Shown: positions 41,933 to 51,661 of the stretch, in pieces
How the letters are laid out: each line of letters begins with the position of its first letter
Numbering within the stretch: the first letter of the stretch is position 1
Position numbers and translations under genes: made by a program
DNA from: Lachnospiraceae bacterium
GTDB lineage: Bacteria > Bacillota > Clostridia > Lachnospirales > Lachnospiraceae
Assembly (NCBI GenBank): GCA_017544405.1
Contig: JAFYEE010000117.1
Location: 1 to 60,263 of the forward strand
DNA length: 60,263 nt
Reading direction: 5' to 3'
Notes under the pieces: generated by a model
The model's database searches: none
Told to the model about the DNA's origin: nothing
What the model saw: the letters and a program-made list of their open reading frames with translations, nothing else

Positions 41933-43945
41933 ATGTCGAATCATACGGATACCCAAAAGGAAAGAATGCAGGAGCTGATCGGGCTCCTGACCAGGGCCTC
42001 GAAGGCTTATTACGCGGAAGACCGCGAGATCATGAGCAATTTCGAGTATGACAGGCTCTACGATGAGCTCTCAAGGCTCGAGGAGGAGACCGGCATCATT
42101 CTGGCGGGAAGCCCCACCCAGCAGGTCGGATACGAGGCGGTGGACGAGCTTCCGAAGGAGGCCCATGCCTCTCCGATGCTCTCCCTGAGCAAGACCAAGG
42201 ATCGGGAGGAGCTGCGAAGCTGGCTCGGCGGTCATGAGGGGGTCCTGAGCTGGAAGCTCGACGGCCTGACCGTGGTCCTGACCTACAGCGGCGGCACCCT
42301 GCTTAAGGCGGTCACCCGCGGCAACGGCGAGATCGGCGAGGTCATCACACCGAATGCACGCGCCTTTACCAATATCCCTCTGCGGATTCCCTTCAAGGGG
42401 GAGCTCGTGCTGCGCGGAGAAGCAGTGATCAGCTATCCGGACTTTGAGAAGATCAATGCCGGGATCCCGGAGGTGGAGGACCGCTACAAGAATCCCCGGA
42501 ACCTCTGCTCGGGCAGCGTGCGTCAGCTTGACCCTTCGATCACGAAGGAGCGCCATGTCCGCTTCATCGCCTTTTCCCTTGTAAGTGCGGAGGGCGGAGA
42601 AGAAACGCCCGCGCAGGCGCAGTCCGCGGGTGCTCTGTCCCCCGCGGAGGCGGGTTCTGCCCTCGGCCGTTTTGCCTTCCTTCGCAGGCAGGGGTTCGAG
42701 GTTGTGGAGCATGTACTTGTGACGGAGGAGACCATCCTCGGAGCCGTCGCCGATTTTGCGGAGAAGACCCGGGACTACGAAATCCCCTCGGACGGCCTGG
42801 TGCTCACCTACGAGGATGTGGCCTACGGACTTTCCCTGGGCCGCACGGCCAAGGCGCCGCGCCATTCGATCGCCTTCAAATGGGCGGATGAGACCGCGGA
42901 GACGACGCTCCGGGAGATCGAGTGGAGCGCAAGCCGCACCGGTCTCATCAATCCGGTGGCAGTCTTTGATCCCGTGGAGCTCGAGGGGACGACCGTGACC
43001 CGCGCGAGCGTCCACAATGTGAGCATCGTGCGGGAGCTTGGGCTCGGGATCGGGGATCGCATCACCGTTTACAAGGCCAATATGATCATCCCGCAGATCG
43101 CGGAAAATCTGACCCGTTCCGGGCGTCTTCAGATCCCGGGGCGGTGCCCTGTCTGCAACGGGCCGACCGAGATCCGGAGCCAGAATGACGCACAGAGCCT
43201 GTACTGCATAAATCCGGATTGCCCCGCAAAGCAGATCAAGTCCTTCACCCAGTTTGTCAGCCGCGATGCGATGAATGTAGATGGCCTGTCCGAGGCCACG
43301 CTCGAGAAATTCATCGACAGCGGATTTATCCGGGAATACGCGGATCTCTATCATCTGGACCGCTACCGGGACCGCATCGTCCGCATGGAGGGCTTCGGAG
43401 AAAAGTCCTACCGCAATCTGATCGCGAGCATTGACGCCTCCCGGAAAACGGTGCTGCACCGCCTGATCTTCGGACTCGGGATCGACAATGTCGGTGCGGC
43501 GAATGCAAAGCTTCTGTGCCGTGCCTTTGACTATGAGCTGCCCGCGCTGCGCGGTGCGGATGAAAGCGCTCTGTCCGAGATCGAGGGCATCGGGGAGGTC
43601 ATCGCTTCGTCCATCGCGACCTATTTCCGGAACCCGGAAAAGTGTGCGCAGCTGGACCGCCTGCTGGCGGAGCTGACGCTGGAAAAGCCGGAGAGCAGCG
43701 ACGCGGCGGCCAATCTTGCAGGGCTGACCTTTGTGATCACCGGTTCTCTGGAGCACTACGCGAACCGGGATGCGCTCAAGGCCGAGATCGAGGCGCGTGG
43801 GGGCAAGGTCAGCGGCAGCGTCAGCGCGAAGACGACCGCGCTCATCAACAATGATGCAGCCAGCACCTCCAACAAAAACAAGACCGCCAAGAGCTTAGGC
43901 GTGCCGATCCTGACCGAGGAGGAATTCATGGAGCGGTATCTCTGA
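41933..43945 (+). CDS. ligA: NAD-dependent DNA ligase
   Basis: The 670-aa protein has the full LigA layout: N-terminal Ia region with YYAEDREIMSNFEYDRLY, adenylation domain with K108 in SWKLDG, OB domain, a Cys4 zinc finger (CPVC and CINPDC, about residues 405-430), helix-hairpin-helix repeats, and a C-terminal BRCT domain (about 590-670). It seals nicks using NAD+. A short Ala/Gly-rich insertion (about residues 220-245, PAQAQSAGALSPAEAG) lies in the adenylation domain and looks like a lineage-specific loop. The N-terminus resembles the LigA of other Lachnospiraceae. Confidence 0.94.
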   Translation: MSNHTDTQKERMQELIGLLTRASKAYYAEDREIMSNFEYDRLYDELSRLEEETGIILAGSPTQQVGYEAVDELPKEAHASPMLSLSKTKDREELRSWLGGHEGVLSWKLDGLTVVLTYSGGTLLKAVTRGNGEIGEVITPNARAFTNIPLRIPFKGELVLRGEAVISYPDFEKINAGIPEVEDRYKNPRNLCSGSVRQLDPSITKERHVRFIAFSLVSAEGGEETPAQAQSAGALSPAEAGSALGRFAFLRRQGFEVVEHVLVTEETILGAVADFAEKTRDYEIPSDGLVLTYEDVAYGLSLGRTAKAPRHSIAFKWADETAETTLREIEWSASRTGLINPVAVFDPVELEGTTVTRASVHNVSIVRELGLGIGDRITVYKANMIIPQIAENLTRSGRLQIPGRCPVCNGPTEIRSQNDAQSLYCINPDCPAKQIKSFTQFVSRDAMNVDGLSEATLEKFIDSGFIREYADLYHLDRYRDRIVRMEGFGEKSYRNLIASIDASRKTVLHRLIFGLGIDNVGAANAKLLCRAFDYELPALRGADESALSEIEGIGEVIASSIATYFRNPEKCAQLDRLLAELTLEKPESSDAAANLAGLTFVITGSLEHYANRDALKAEIEARGGKVSGSVSAKTTALINNDAASTSNKNKTAKSLGVPILTEEEFMERYL

Positions 43946-43971
43946 CGGGAAGCCCTGCTTCGGATCCGTGA

Positions 43972-44000
43972 TTGAAAACTCGCCGGCCTTGTGATAAACT
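43972..44000 (+). promoter_or_regulatory. Probable promoter of metA
   Basis: TTGAAA (43972-43977), 17 bp, then TAAACT (43995-44000) with an upstream TG. No S-box or T-box is seen in the 112-bp leader. Confidence 0.45.
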
Positions 44001-44057
44001 CATACTTAATTTTTTGATGCCGCTTTTGAAAAACAAAGAGAGAAAGGAGGACAGGAT

Positions 44058-45002
44058 ATGCCGATTCGGATTCAAAGCGAACTGCCCGCAAAGCAAATAC
44101 TCGAAAATGAAAATATATTTGTAATGGACGAGTTCCGCGCCATGCATCAGGATATTCGTCCTCTGAAGGTTCTTATCCTGAACAACATGCCGGTGAAGCA
44201 GGACACGGAGCTCCAGCTTCTTCGGGCGCTTTCCAACACGCCGCTGCAGGTGGATGTCACCTTCATGAACACGGCGACCCATGTGTCCCTCAATACCTCC
44301 GCCAGCCATCTGAACAAGTTCTACAGTACCTTTGATGAGATCCGCGGCGAAAAATACGACGGCATGATCATCACCGGTGCGCCGGTCGAGGACATCTCCT
44401 TCGAGGAGGTGGATTACTGGGATGAGGTCTGTGAGATCATGGACTGGGCGGACCGGAACGTGACCAGCATCTTCCATATCTGCTGGGGCGCGCAGGCCGG
44501 CTTCTACCATTACTACGGGATCAATAAAAAGCAGCTCCCGCAGAAGCTCTTCGGCGTGTTCGAGCATCATGTGATGAACCGGAAGATCCCGCTGGTCCGC
44601 GGTTTTGATGATATCTTCCTGGCGCCGCACAGCCGCCATACCGAGACGCCGGCAGACGCCATTCATGCCTGCAAGGAGCTGACGGTACTGGCAGAGTCCG
44701 AGGAGGCCGGCGTCTTTCTCGCCATCGCAGAGGAAGGACACAGGATCTTTGTCACCGGCCATCCCGAGTATGACCGCCTGACGCTGAACAATGAATATTA
44801 CCGCGATCTGAACAAGGGACTGCCGATTCAGATCCCGAAGAATTATTATCCGAATGACGACCCAGAGATGAAGCCGCTTCTGCAGTGGAGATCCCACAGC
44901 ATCAATCTCTACAGCAACTGGCTGAACTATTACGTCTACCAGGCGACGCCTTACAATGTGGATTCGATCGGAGGAGGACCGGGAACGGTTTCCGGTCGAT
45001 AG
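44058..45002 (+). CDS. metA: Homoserine O-acetyltransferase (MetA family)
   Basis: A 314-aa MetA with the catalytic C142 in FHICWGAQAG, plus the glutamate/histidine pair later (HPEYDRL). It acylates homoserine at the first committed step of methionine synthesis. Residue 111 is Glu (GAPVED). In characterised MetA proteins Glu at this position goes with acetyl-CoA use, and Gly, as in E. coli, with succinyl-CoA; acetyltransferase activity is therefore predicted despite the historical succinyltransferase name. AGAAAGGAGG precedes ATG 44058. It ends in TAG. asnA follows after 138 bp. Confidence 0.94.
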   Translation: MPIRIQSELPAKQILENENIFVMDEFRAMHQDIRPLKVLILNNMPVKQDTELQLLRALSNTPLQVDVTFMNTATHVSLNTSASHLNKFYSTFDEIRGEKYDGMIITGAPVEDISFEEVDYWDEVCEIMDWADRNVTSIFHICWGAQAGFYHYYGINKKQLPQKLFGVFEHHVMNRKIPLVRGFDDIFLAPHSRHTETPADAIHACKELTVLAESEEAGVFLAIAEEGHRIFVTGHPEYDRLTLNNEYYRDLNKGLPIQIPKNYYPNDDPEMKPLLQWRSHSINLYSNWLNYYVYQATPYNVDSIGGGPGTVSGR

Positions 45003-45140
45003 GATCCGAAGGTTCGTATGATCATGGAGTTTTCGGTTGCGCTTTTCGTGGAAGGGATGCGCATCCGAGCGGGTCTGTGGGAGACTGCGGGGTGGTTCGC
45101 CGCGGTCTGCAAGGGGAATAAACATAAGGGAGACAAACCG

Positions 45141-46151
45141 ATGTCGAAAATTGATCTGCCGGAGGGCTATCAGCCCGTCCTCGGTCTGCGTGAGACGCAG
45201 ATCGCCATCAAGGAAGTGAAGGATGAATTCCAGAGAGAGCTGGCGACGCAGCTCAATCTTCACCGAGTGTCCGCACCCCTTTTTGTGACACCCGAGTCAG
45301 GTCTCAACGATAACCTGAACGGTGTCGAGCGTCCCGTATCCTTCGAAGTGAAGGAGCAGCCGGGCCGCAGCTTTGAGATTGTGCATTCCCTGGCCAAGTG
45401 GAAGCGGATGGCGCTCGGACGCTACGGCTTTCATGTAGGAGAGGGACTCTACACCGACATGAATGCGATCCGCCGCGATGAGGACACGGACAATATCCAT
45501 TCCATCTATGTCGATCAGTGGGACTGGGAGAAGATCATTACGAAGGAAGATCGCACGGAGGAGACGCTGCGCGAGACCGTGAAGGCGGTGTACGAAGCGC
45601 TGCGCGTCACCGAAAAATACATGTCCAACCGTTACGCGCACATCGAGTGCATTCTGCCGGAGCAGATCACCTTCCTGACGACGCAGGAGCTTTTGGATCG
45701 CTACCCGGACAAGGATACGAAGGAGCGGGAATACCTGGCGGCGAAGGAATACGGCGCCGTGTTCCTCATGAAGATCGGTGACCTTCTGAGCAACGGACAA
45801 AAGCACGACGGTCGTGCGCCGGACTATGACGACTGGCAGCTGAACGGCGATATCATCGTGTATTACCCCGTGACGGATATCTCGCTGGAGCTCAGCTCCA
45901 TGGGAATCCGCGTGGATGAGGACTCCCTGCGCGAGCAGCTTCGGAAAGCCGGCTGCGAGGAGCGCGCGCAGCTTCCCTTCCAGAAGGCGGTGCTTGAGAA
46001 GAAGCTCCCCTACACGATCGGAGGCGGTATCGGACAGTCCCGCATCTGTATGTTCTTCCTGCGCAAGTGCCACATCGGAGAGGTTCAGGTCTCCGTCTGG
46101 CCCCAGGAGGAAGTGGACGCTGCGCTCGAGAAGGGCGTGACGATCCTGTAA
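45141..46151 (+). CDS. asnA: Aspartate--ammonia ligase (asparagine synthetase A)
   Basis: The 336-aa enzyme makes asparagine from aspartate, ammonia and ATP. The class II aaRS-like core is evident in VGEGLYTDMNAIRRDE, YVDQWDWEKII and the last motif GGGIGQSRICMFFL. ATG 45141 follows AAGGGAGACAAACCG; an in-frame ATG at 45018 would add 41 residues absent from the family. The spacer from metA contains GGGGTGGTTCGCCGCGG, reminiscent of but not matching a T-box core; regulation is left open. Confidence 0.95.
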   Translation: MSKIDLPEGYQPVLGLRETQIAIKEVKDEFQRELATQLNLHRVSAPLFVTPESGLNDNLNGVERPVSFEVKEQPGRSFEIVHSLAKWKRMALGRYGFHVGEGLYTDMNAIRRDEDTDNIHSIYVDQWDWEKIITKEDRTEETLRETVKAVYEALRVTEKYMSNRYAHIECILPEQITFLTTQELLDRYPDKDTKEREYLAAKEYGAVFLMKIGDLLSNGQKHDGRAPDYDDWQLNGDIIVYYPVTDISLELSSMGIRVDEDSLREQLRKAGCEERAQLPFQKAVLEKKLPYTIGGGIGQSRICMFFLRKCHIGEVQVSVWPQEEVDAALEKGVTIL

Positions 46152-46194
46152 GTCCGCTGGTTCGGGCGACCGCCAGAACGGAAAGATGAATAAG

Positions 46195-46232
46195 AAAAGG
46201 CGATTTCTCTGTTTCGGGAGAAATCGCCTTTT
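46195..46232. terminator. Bidirectional terminator between asnA and the dehydratase-activase gene
   Basis: AAAAGGCGATTTCTC (46195-46209) pairs perfectly with GAGAAATCGCCTTTT (46218-46232) across an 8-nt loop, with T/A runs on both sides. Confidence 0.92.
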
Positions 46233-46239
46233 TTGTTTT

Positions 46240-49200
46240 TTACTTCGCCTTTTTCAGAAGATTCTTCTGGGCCGTGCTGAGCATGAGCTTGATGCGGTTT
46301 AACTGGTTGACCTCGCTGGCGCCGGGATCGTAGTCGATCGCGACAACATTGGACGCGGGGTAAGCCTTGCGCAGCGCCTTTATGACGCCTTTTCCGACGA
46401 CATGGTTCGGCAGGCATCCGAAGGGCTGTGTACAGACGATGTTCGGAACCTCATCCTTGATCAGTTCGATCATCTCTCCGGTCAAAAACCACCCTTCACC
46501 GGTCTGGTTGCCGAGGGATACGATCTGCTGTGCGTATTCCGCAATCTTGTAGATCGAGGTCGGAGGATCGAAGTGCCTGGAAGCTTTCTCCGCCTTTGCA
46601 GCGGGGCCGCGCAGGAGATGTTCGATGGCCCAGATGCCGATCTTGGAATAGCGCTTGGTTTTCTTGCTCATTCCGAGATGATCCGCCTTGTAGATCTGGT
46701 TGTAGAAGCAGTAGAGCAAAAAGTCCATCAGATCGGGCGAAACCGCCTCGGCGCCCTCGTGCTCGAGGAGCTCGACGAGATGGTTGTTGCCGGCGGGAGA
46801 GAACTTGACGAGGATCTCTCCGACGATGCCGACGCGGGGTTTTTTCAGCGTTTCATCGATGGGAATGGCATCGAAGTCGCGGATCATCTGGCGGCACATG
46901 GAGCCGAATCTGGCCAGGTTGATATGCTTTGCGCAGCAGAAGTCCTGACATTTTTTCAGCCATTTCGCGTGGACCGCCTCCGTCGCGCCCGGCTCTAACT
47001 CGTAGGGGCGCATGCGGTAGACGCATTTCATGAAGATATCGCCAAATTCCAGCCCGACCGCCGCGCGCAGCAGCATGTCGAGGTTGATATCGAAGCCCGG
47101 ATTGACCTCGATCCCGCCGAGGTTCAGCGAGATCACGGGGATCTGCTCCATACCGGCCTTGCGCAGGGCGCGGCGGATAAAGCCGATGTAATTCGTCGCG
47201 CGGCACCCGCCGCCGGTTTGGGTGATGATCAGAGCCGTGCGGTTCAGATCATATTTCCCGGTGAGGAGCGCCTGCATGAGCTGTCCCACGACGAGCAGGG
47301 ACGGATAGCAGGCATCGTTGTTGACATACTTGAGGCCGACATCCACCGCGTGCCGGTCGTCATTGTTCAGCAGCACGAGATTGTAGCCGATCGCGTGGAA
47401 GGCAGGCTCAAGGAGCTCGAAATGGATCGGGGACATCTGCGGGCAGAGGATGGTGTAATTTTTGCGCATCTCCTCGGTGAAGACGACCTTGTGGATATTG
47501 GTGGGAGCGGGCTCTGCGTGCTTTCCGAGGCGCTCGCGCACCTTCAGGGCGGAGAGCAGGGAGCGCACGCGGATCCTTGCGGCGCCGAGATTGTTCACCT
47601 CATCGATCTTCAGACAGGTGTAGATCTTGTTCGAGCCGGAGAGGATGTCATTTACCTGGTCGGTCGTGACGGCGTCGAGGCCGCAGCCGAAGGAATTGAG
47701 CTGGATCAGGTCCACATTGTCCGTGGTGCGGACGAAGGCAGCCGCCGCATAGAGGCGGGAATGGTACATCCACTGGTCGGAGACGATCAGCGGGCGGTCC
47801 GGGCAGCCCAGGTGCGATACGGAATCCTCGGTCAGGACCGCGATATCATAGGAGGTGATCAGCTCCGGAATCCCGTGATTGATCTCGGGATCGAGGTGGT
47901 ACGGGCGGCCGGCGAGGACGATGCCGTGCTTGCCGGTCTGCTCGAGGTACTGCAGCGTCTCCTCGCCCTTCTTACGCATATCATCGCGGGCCTTTTCCAT
48001 CTCGGTCCAGCCGGCATGGACGGCCTCACGGATCTCACGGACGGGAATGTCGGAAAATTCCTCCGTCAGTGCCTGTGTGATCGTATCCTCATCGCGGAAG
48101 GACATGAAGGGATTGCGGAACTTCACCTCTCCGCGTGCGATCTCCTCGACGTTTTTCTTGATATTTTCGGAGTAGGAGGTGACGATGGGACAGTTGTAGT
48201 GATTGTTGGCTCCTTCCACCTCATCGCGCTCGTAGAAGAGGGCGGGATAGAAGATGAAGGGCACATTCTGCCGGATCAGCCAGGTGACATGTCCGTGCGC
48301 CAGCTTCGCCGGATAGCATTCGGACTCCGAAGGGATCGACTCGATGCCGAGCTCGTAGATCTTGCGGGTCGACAGGGGCGAGAGTACCACGCGGAAGCCG
48401 AGCTTTGTAAAGAAGGTATGCCAGAACGGATAGTTCTCGTACATATTCAGCACGCGCGGGATCCCGACGGTTCCGCGGGGCGCGAGATCCGCCGTCAGGC
48501 TCTCGTAATCGAAGATCCGGTGGAGCTTGTATTCGAAAAGGTTCGGCACGCCGGTCGCATTTTTCACACCGCCGATGCCACGCTCGCAGCGGTTGCCGGA
48601 GATGTATTGGCGGCCGCCGGAGAAGCGGTTGATGGTCAGACGGCAGGCATTGGTGCAGCCCTTGCATTTGGCCATGCTCGTCTCGAATTGCAGATGAAGG
48701 ATATCGTCCAGGGAGAGCATGGTGGTCGCATACCCGTCCTCATAGCGCTCTCTGGCGATCAGCGCGGCGCCGAAGGCACCCATGATCCCGGCGATGTCCG
48801 GGCGGATGGCCTCACAGCCTGCGATCTTTTCAAAGGAGCGCAGCACGGCATTGTTGTAGAAGGTGCCGCCCTGTACGACGATATTTTTGCCGAGCTCGGA
48901 GGCATCGGAGACCTTGATGACCTTGAAGAGCGCGTTCTTGATGACCGAGTAAGCCAGGCCTGCGGAGATGTCCGCGACGGAAGCGCCCTCCTTCTGGGCC
49001 TGCTTGACCTTGGAATTCATGAAGACGGTGCAGCGCGTTCCGAGATCGATGGGGTGCTTTGCAAAAAGTGCCTCCTTCGCAAAATCCTCCACGGAATAGT
49101 TCAGGGACTTCGCGAAGGTTTCGATGAAGGAGCCGCAGCCGGAGGAGCAGGCCTCGTTGAGCTGAACGGAATCCACCGTCTGGTTTTTGATCTTGATGCA

Positions 49201-50493
49201 TTTCATGTCCTGACCGCCGATGTCGAGGATACAGTCGACCTCCGGGTCGAAGAAGGCGGCCGCATAGTAGTGCGCCACGGTCTCCACCTCGCCGTCATCG
49301 AGCATAAAGGCGGCTTTCAGGAGCGCTTCGCCGTAGCCCGTGGAGCAGGAGCGGACGATGTGCGCCTCCTCGGGGAGACGCTCCCGGATCTCGCTCATCG
49401 CGCGGATGGCCGTGCGCATCGGGGACCCGTCATTGCCGGAATAGAAGGAGTACAGAAGCCTTCCCTCCTCGTCCACGAGCGCGATCTTGGTCGTCGTGGA
49501 GCCGGCGTCGATGCCCAGGAAAACATTGCCGGAAGCGGAGGCGAGATCCCCGGTTTCCACATGGTGCTGCGCGTGGCGCTTCTCGAAGGCGTCATATTCC
49601 GCCTGATCGGCAAAAAGCGGCTCCATGCGCTCCACTTCGAATTCCATTTTGATCTCGGAGCTCAGCTTCCCAACCATCTCCTCGAGTGTGTAGGTCACGT
49701 CCTCCTTCGCATTCAGGGCGGAGCCGATGGCTGCGAAGAGGTGGGAATTGTCGGTGTCTATGATATGCTCGTCGTCGAGCTTCAGCGTGCGGATAAAGGC
49801 GGCTTTGAGCTGATCGAGGAAGTGCAGCGGCCCTCCCAGGAAGGCGACATGGCCGCGGATCGGCTTGCCGCAGGCGAGGCCGGAGATCGTCTGGTTGACC
49901 ACGGCCTGGAAAATGGAGGCAGCCAGATCCTCCTTGGTCGCGCCTTCGTTGATCAGCGGCTGGATATCCGTCTTGGCAAAAACGCCGCAGCGCGCCGCGA
50001 TGGTGTAGAGGGACTGATAATTTTTCGCATATTCGTTCAGGCCGGCTGCGTCCGTCTGCAAAAGGCTCGCCATCTGGTCGATGAAAGAGCCGGTGCCGCC
50101 GGCGCAGATCCCGTTCATGCGCTGTTCGACATTGCCTCCTTCAAAATAGATGATCTTGGCATCCTCGCCGCCGAGCTCGATGGCAACGTCCGTCTTCGGG
50201 GCCAGCTCCTGAAGGGAGGTCGCGACCGCGATGACTTCCTGGGTAAAGGGGACGCCGAGATGATTCGCCGGGGTCAGTCCGCCGGAACCCGTAATCATCG
50301 GGTAAAGCTGCAGATTGCCCAGCTTTTCGTAGCTCTCCGTAAGCAGAGCGGAGAGGGTCTCACGGATGTTGGCAAAATGTCTCCGATAGTCGGAGAAGAG
50401 AATCTGATGATCTTCGTCAAGGATCGCAACCTTGACGGTGGTGGAACCGATGTCGATCCCGAGTGTTGCTTTCTTTAAAACCATTGTTTCCAT
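46240..50493 (-). CDS. Giant 2-hydroxyacyl-CoA dehydratase activase/reductase fusion protein
   Basis: A 1417-aa multidomain protein. Two ASKHA ATPase domains of the HgdC/BcrAD type come first: [14 protein letters not shown] near residue 12 with [13 protein letters not shown], and [15 protein letters not shown] near 329 with [14 protein letters not shown]. The cysteines in these segments resemble those holding the inter-subunit [4Fe-4S] cluster of activases. A Cys-rich element [11 protein letters not shown] (about 620) leads to a DUF2229 region and a C-terminal HgdB-like dehydratase domain. Members are widespread in Clostridia; ATP-driven low-potential electron transfer is inferred and the substrate is unknown. 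The start is ATG 50493 or 50484, both near AAGGAAC. The gene is monocistronic. Confidence 0.88.
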   Translation of the reverse strand: METMVLKKATLGIDIGSTTVKVAILDEDHQILFSDYRRHFANIRETLSALLTESYEKLGNLQLYPMITGSGGLTPANHLGVPFTQEVIAVATSLQELAPKTDVAIELGGEDAKIIYFEGGNVEQRMNGICAGGTGSFIDQMASLLQTDAAGLNEYAKNYQSLYTIAARCGVFAKTDIQPLINEGATKEDLAASIFQAVVNQTISGLACGKPIRGHVAFLGGPLHFLDQLKAAFIRTLKLDDEHIIDTDNSHLFAAIGSALNAKEDVTYTLEEMVGKLSSEIKMEFEVERMEPLFADQAEYDAFEKRHAQHHVETGDLASASGNVFLGIDAGSTTTKIALVDEEGRLLYSFYSGNDGSPMRTAIRAMSEIRERLPEEAHIVRSCSTGYGEALLKAAFMLDDGEVETVAHYYAAAFFDPEVDCILDIGGQDMKCIKIKNQTVDSVQLNEACSSGCGSFIETFAKSLNYSVEDFAKEALFAKHPIDLGTRCTVFMNSKVKQAQKEGASVADISAGLAYSVIKNALFKVIKVSDASELGKNIVVQGGTFYNNAVLRSFEKIAGCEAIRPDIAGIMGAFGAALIARERYEDGYATTMLSLDDILHLQFETSMAKCKGCTNACRLTINRFSGGRQYISGNRCERGIGGVKNATGVPNLFEYKLHRIFDYESLTADLAPRGTVGIPRVLNMYENYPFWHTFFTKLGFRVVLSPLSTRKIYELGIESIPSESECYPAKLAHGHVTWLIRQNVPFIFYPALFYERDEVEGANNHYNCPIVTSYSENIKKNVEEIARGEVKFRNPFMSFRDEDTITQALTEEFSDIPVREIREAVHAGWTEMEKARDDMRKKGEETLQYLEQTGKHGIVLAGRPYHLDPEINHGIPELITSYDIAVLTEDSVSHLGCPDRPLIVSDQWMYHSRLYAAAAFVRTTDNVDLIQLNSFGCGLDAVTTDQVNDILSGSNKIYTCLKIDEVNNLGAARIRVRSLLSALKVRERLGKHAEPAPTNIHKVVFTEEMRKNYTILCPQMSPIHFELLEPAFHAIGYNLVLLNNDDRHAVDVGLKYVNNDACYPSLLVVGQLMQALLTGKYDLNRTALIITQTGGGCRATNYIGFIRRALRKAGMEQIPVISLNLGGIEVNPGFDINLDMLLRAAVGLEFGDIFMKCVYRMRPYELEPGATEAVHAKWLKKCQDFCCAKHINLARFGSMCRQMIRDFDAIPIDETLKKPRVGIVGEILVKFSPAGNNHLVELLEHEGAEAVSPDLMDFLLYCFYNQIYKADHLGMSKKTKRYSKIGIWAIEHLLRGPAAKAEKASRHFDPPTSIYKIAEYAQQIVSLGNQTGEGWFLTGEMIELIKDEVPNIVCTQPFGCLPNHVVGKGVIKALRKAYPASNVVAIDYDPGASEVNQLNRIKLMLSTAQKNLLKKAK

Positions 50494-50534
50494 GTTCCTT
50501 CACAAAACCTTTCTTCGTACAAAAAACCTATGAT

Positions 50535-50563
50535 ATTATAGTAAAGAAGTGGATTTCTTGCAA
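50535..50563 (-). promoter_or_regulatory. Sigma-A promoter of the giant activase gene
   Basis: On the minus strand TTGCAA (50558-50563) and TATAAT (50535-50540) are spaced by 17 bp, 42 bp before the start codon. Confidence 0.6.
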
Positions 50564-50579
50564 ATAAAGTCTTCCTAAA

Positions 50580-50623
50580 ATTTTCCGCTTTTCATTTACT
50601 GGGCAGGCGGAAAATGCTAAAAT
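50580..50623 (+). promoter_or_regulatory. Promoter of the rhomboid-like gene flanked by a 9-bp inverted repeat
   Basis: TTTACT (50595-50600), 17 bp, TAAAAT (50618-50623) with TG one base upstream form an extended -10 promoter. ATTTTCCGC (50580-50588) and GCGGAAAAT (50607-50615) are perfect inverted copies that bracket the -35 and abut the -10, a plausible repressor site. Confidence 0.5.
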
Positions 50624-50719
50624 GTACTGATATATGCGATCCGCCTGGATCTGCGAAAAGGAAAGGAAGCAGGTCCGCTCCGGCGGCCCAAGGGGCTGCG
50701 CAGCGGACGAGGGATAAAT

Positions 50720-51592
50720 ATGAGTAAATGGGAACGAAAGCTTGGCAAATATGCCATCCCCAATCTGACACTTCTGCTGATTCTGGGGTATGCGGTCGGA
50801 TATGTGATCATGTTACTGGACCGAAACCAGACGTTTTTCAATTTTCTGATGCTCGATCCTTATAAGATCCTGCACGGGCAGGTATGGAGACTGGTCACGT
50901 GGCTTCTGATCCCGCCCAATGAGAGCAATCTGTTTTTTGTGCTTCTGATGCTGTATTGCTGTTATTCCATCGGTACATTGCTCGAGCGCACCTGGGGGAC
51001 CTGGAAATACAATGTCTTTATCTGGGGCGGTGTCGGGATGACCGTTGTGGCAGCCTTCCTCGGACTCCTGGTTGCATTTCTGATGTACGGCTCCGATCAG
51101 CTGGCCCTGGTCGAGCAGATGAACCTGGTCTACTGGCGTGCCTTCGGGACCTATTACATCAATGTGTCCATCTACATCGGATTCGCCATGACCTATCCGG
51201 ACAGCATGGTACGCCTTTTCTTCCTGATCCCCGTGAAAATGAAATGGCTCGGCGTCCTCGACGTCGTCTATCTCGGGTATCTGCTCGTGATCGGGGATCT
51301 TTTCACCAAGCTGGCCGTCGTTGCGGCGCTTTTAAACTGCCTGATCTTCTGGCTGATCAATTTCCGGCGCATGCGCAGTCCCAAGCAGGTGATCCGCTAC
51401 CGGCAGTTCCGCAAGAAGGTGCAGGAGCGGGAGGAGACCGCGCGGAAAAACGGCGGAGCGCTCCACAAATGCTGCATCTGCGGACGCACGGACAAAACCA
51501 ATCCGGAGCTGGAATTCCGTTTCTGCTCCAAGTGTAACGGCAATTACGAATATTGCACGGAGCACCTTTTTACCCATACCCACAAGCAGTGA
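50720..51592 (+). CDS. Rhomboid-fold membrane protein without catalytic motifs, with C-terminal zinc-ribbon-like tail
   Basis: The 290-aa protein follows the rhomboid pattern: GQVWRLVTWL before the second helix, then YSIGTLLERTWGTWKYNVF and six to seven helices. The serine motif GxSG is missing (the spot reads WGGVGM), and no His aligns in the later helix, so it is unlikely to be a protease. A basic linker is followed by a Cys/His cluster (CCICGRTDKTN, FCSKC, YCTEHLFTHTH; about residues 252-288) that probably binds zinc. Pseudo-rhomboids often bind or guide other membrane proteins. It may form an operon with the sigma-like and unknown genes that follow. The name is inferred by pattern, not alignment. 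Confidence 0.7.
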   Translation: MSKWERKLGKYAIPNLTLLLILGYAVGYVIMLLDRNQTFFNFLMLDPYKILHGQVWRLVTWLLIPPNESNLFFVLLMLYCCYSIGTLLERTWGTWKYNVFIWGGVGMTVVAAFLGLLVAFLMYGSDQLALVEQMNLVYWRAFGTYYINVSIYIGFAMTYPDSMVRLFFLIPVKMKWLGVLDVVYLGYLLVIGDLFTKLAVVAALLNCLIFWLINFRRMRSPKQVIRYRQFRKKVQEREETARKNGGALHKCCICGRTDKTNPELEFRFCSKCNGNYEYCTEHLFTHTHKQ

Positions 51593-51661
51593 CCGAAGAA
51601 GTAGCAACGGGCGACGGCTCGGAGCGGCCCGCAGACCCGGAAAGGAAGAATCCGAGAACCG

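Noticed and set aside
45003..45140. T-box-like sequence GGGGTGGTTCGCCGCGG before asnA and an upstream in-frame start
   Set aside because: Two extra bases interrupt the T-box core, the leader is too short for stem I with a specifier loop, and no terminator is present. The extra N-terminal residues are not part of AsnA.
47218..50478. A 1086-codon plus-strand frame antisense to the giant activase gene
   Set aside because: No recognisable domain, and the minus-strand gene has clear ATPase and Cys motifs, a promoter and a terminator.
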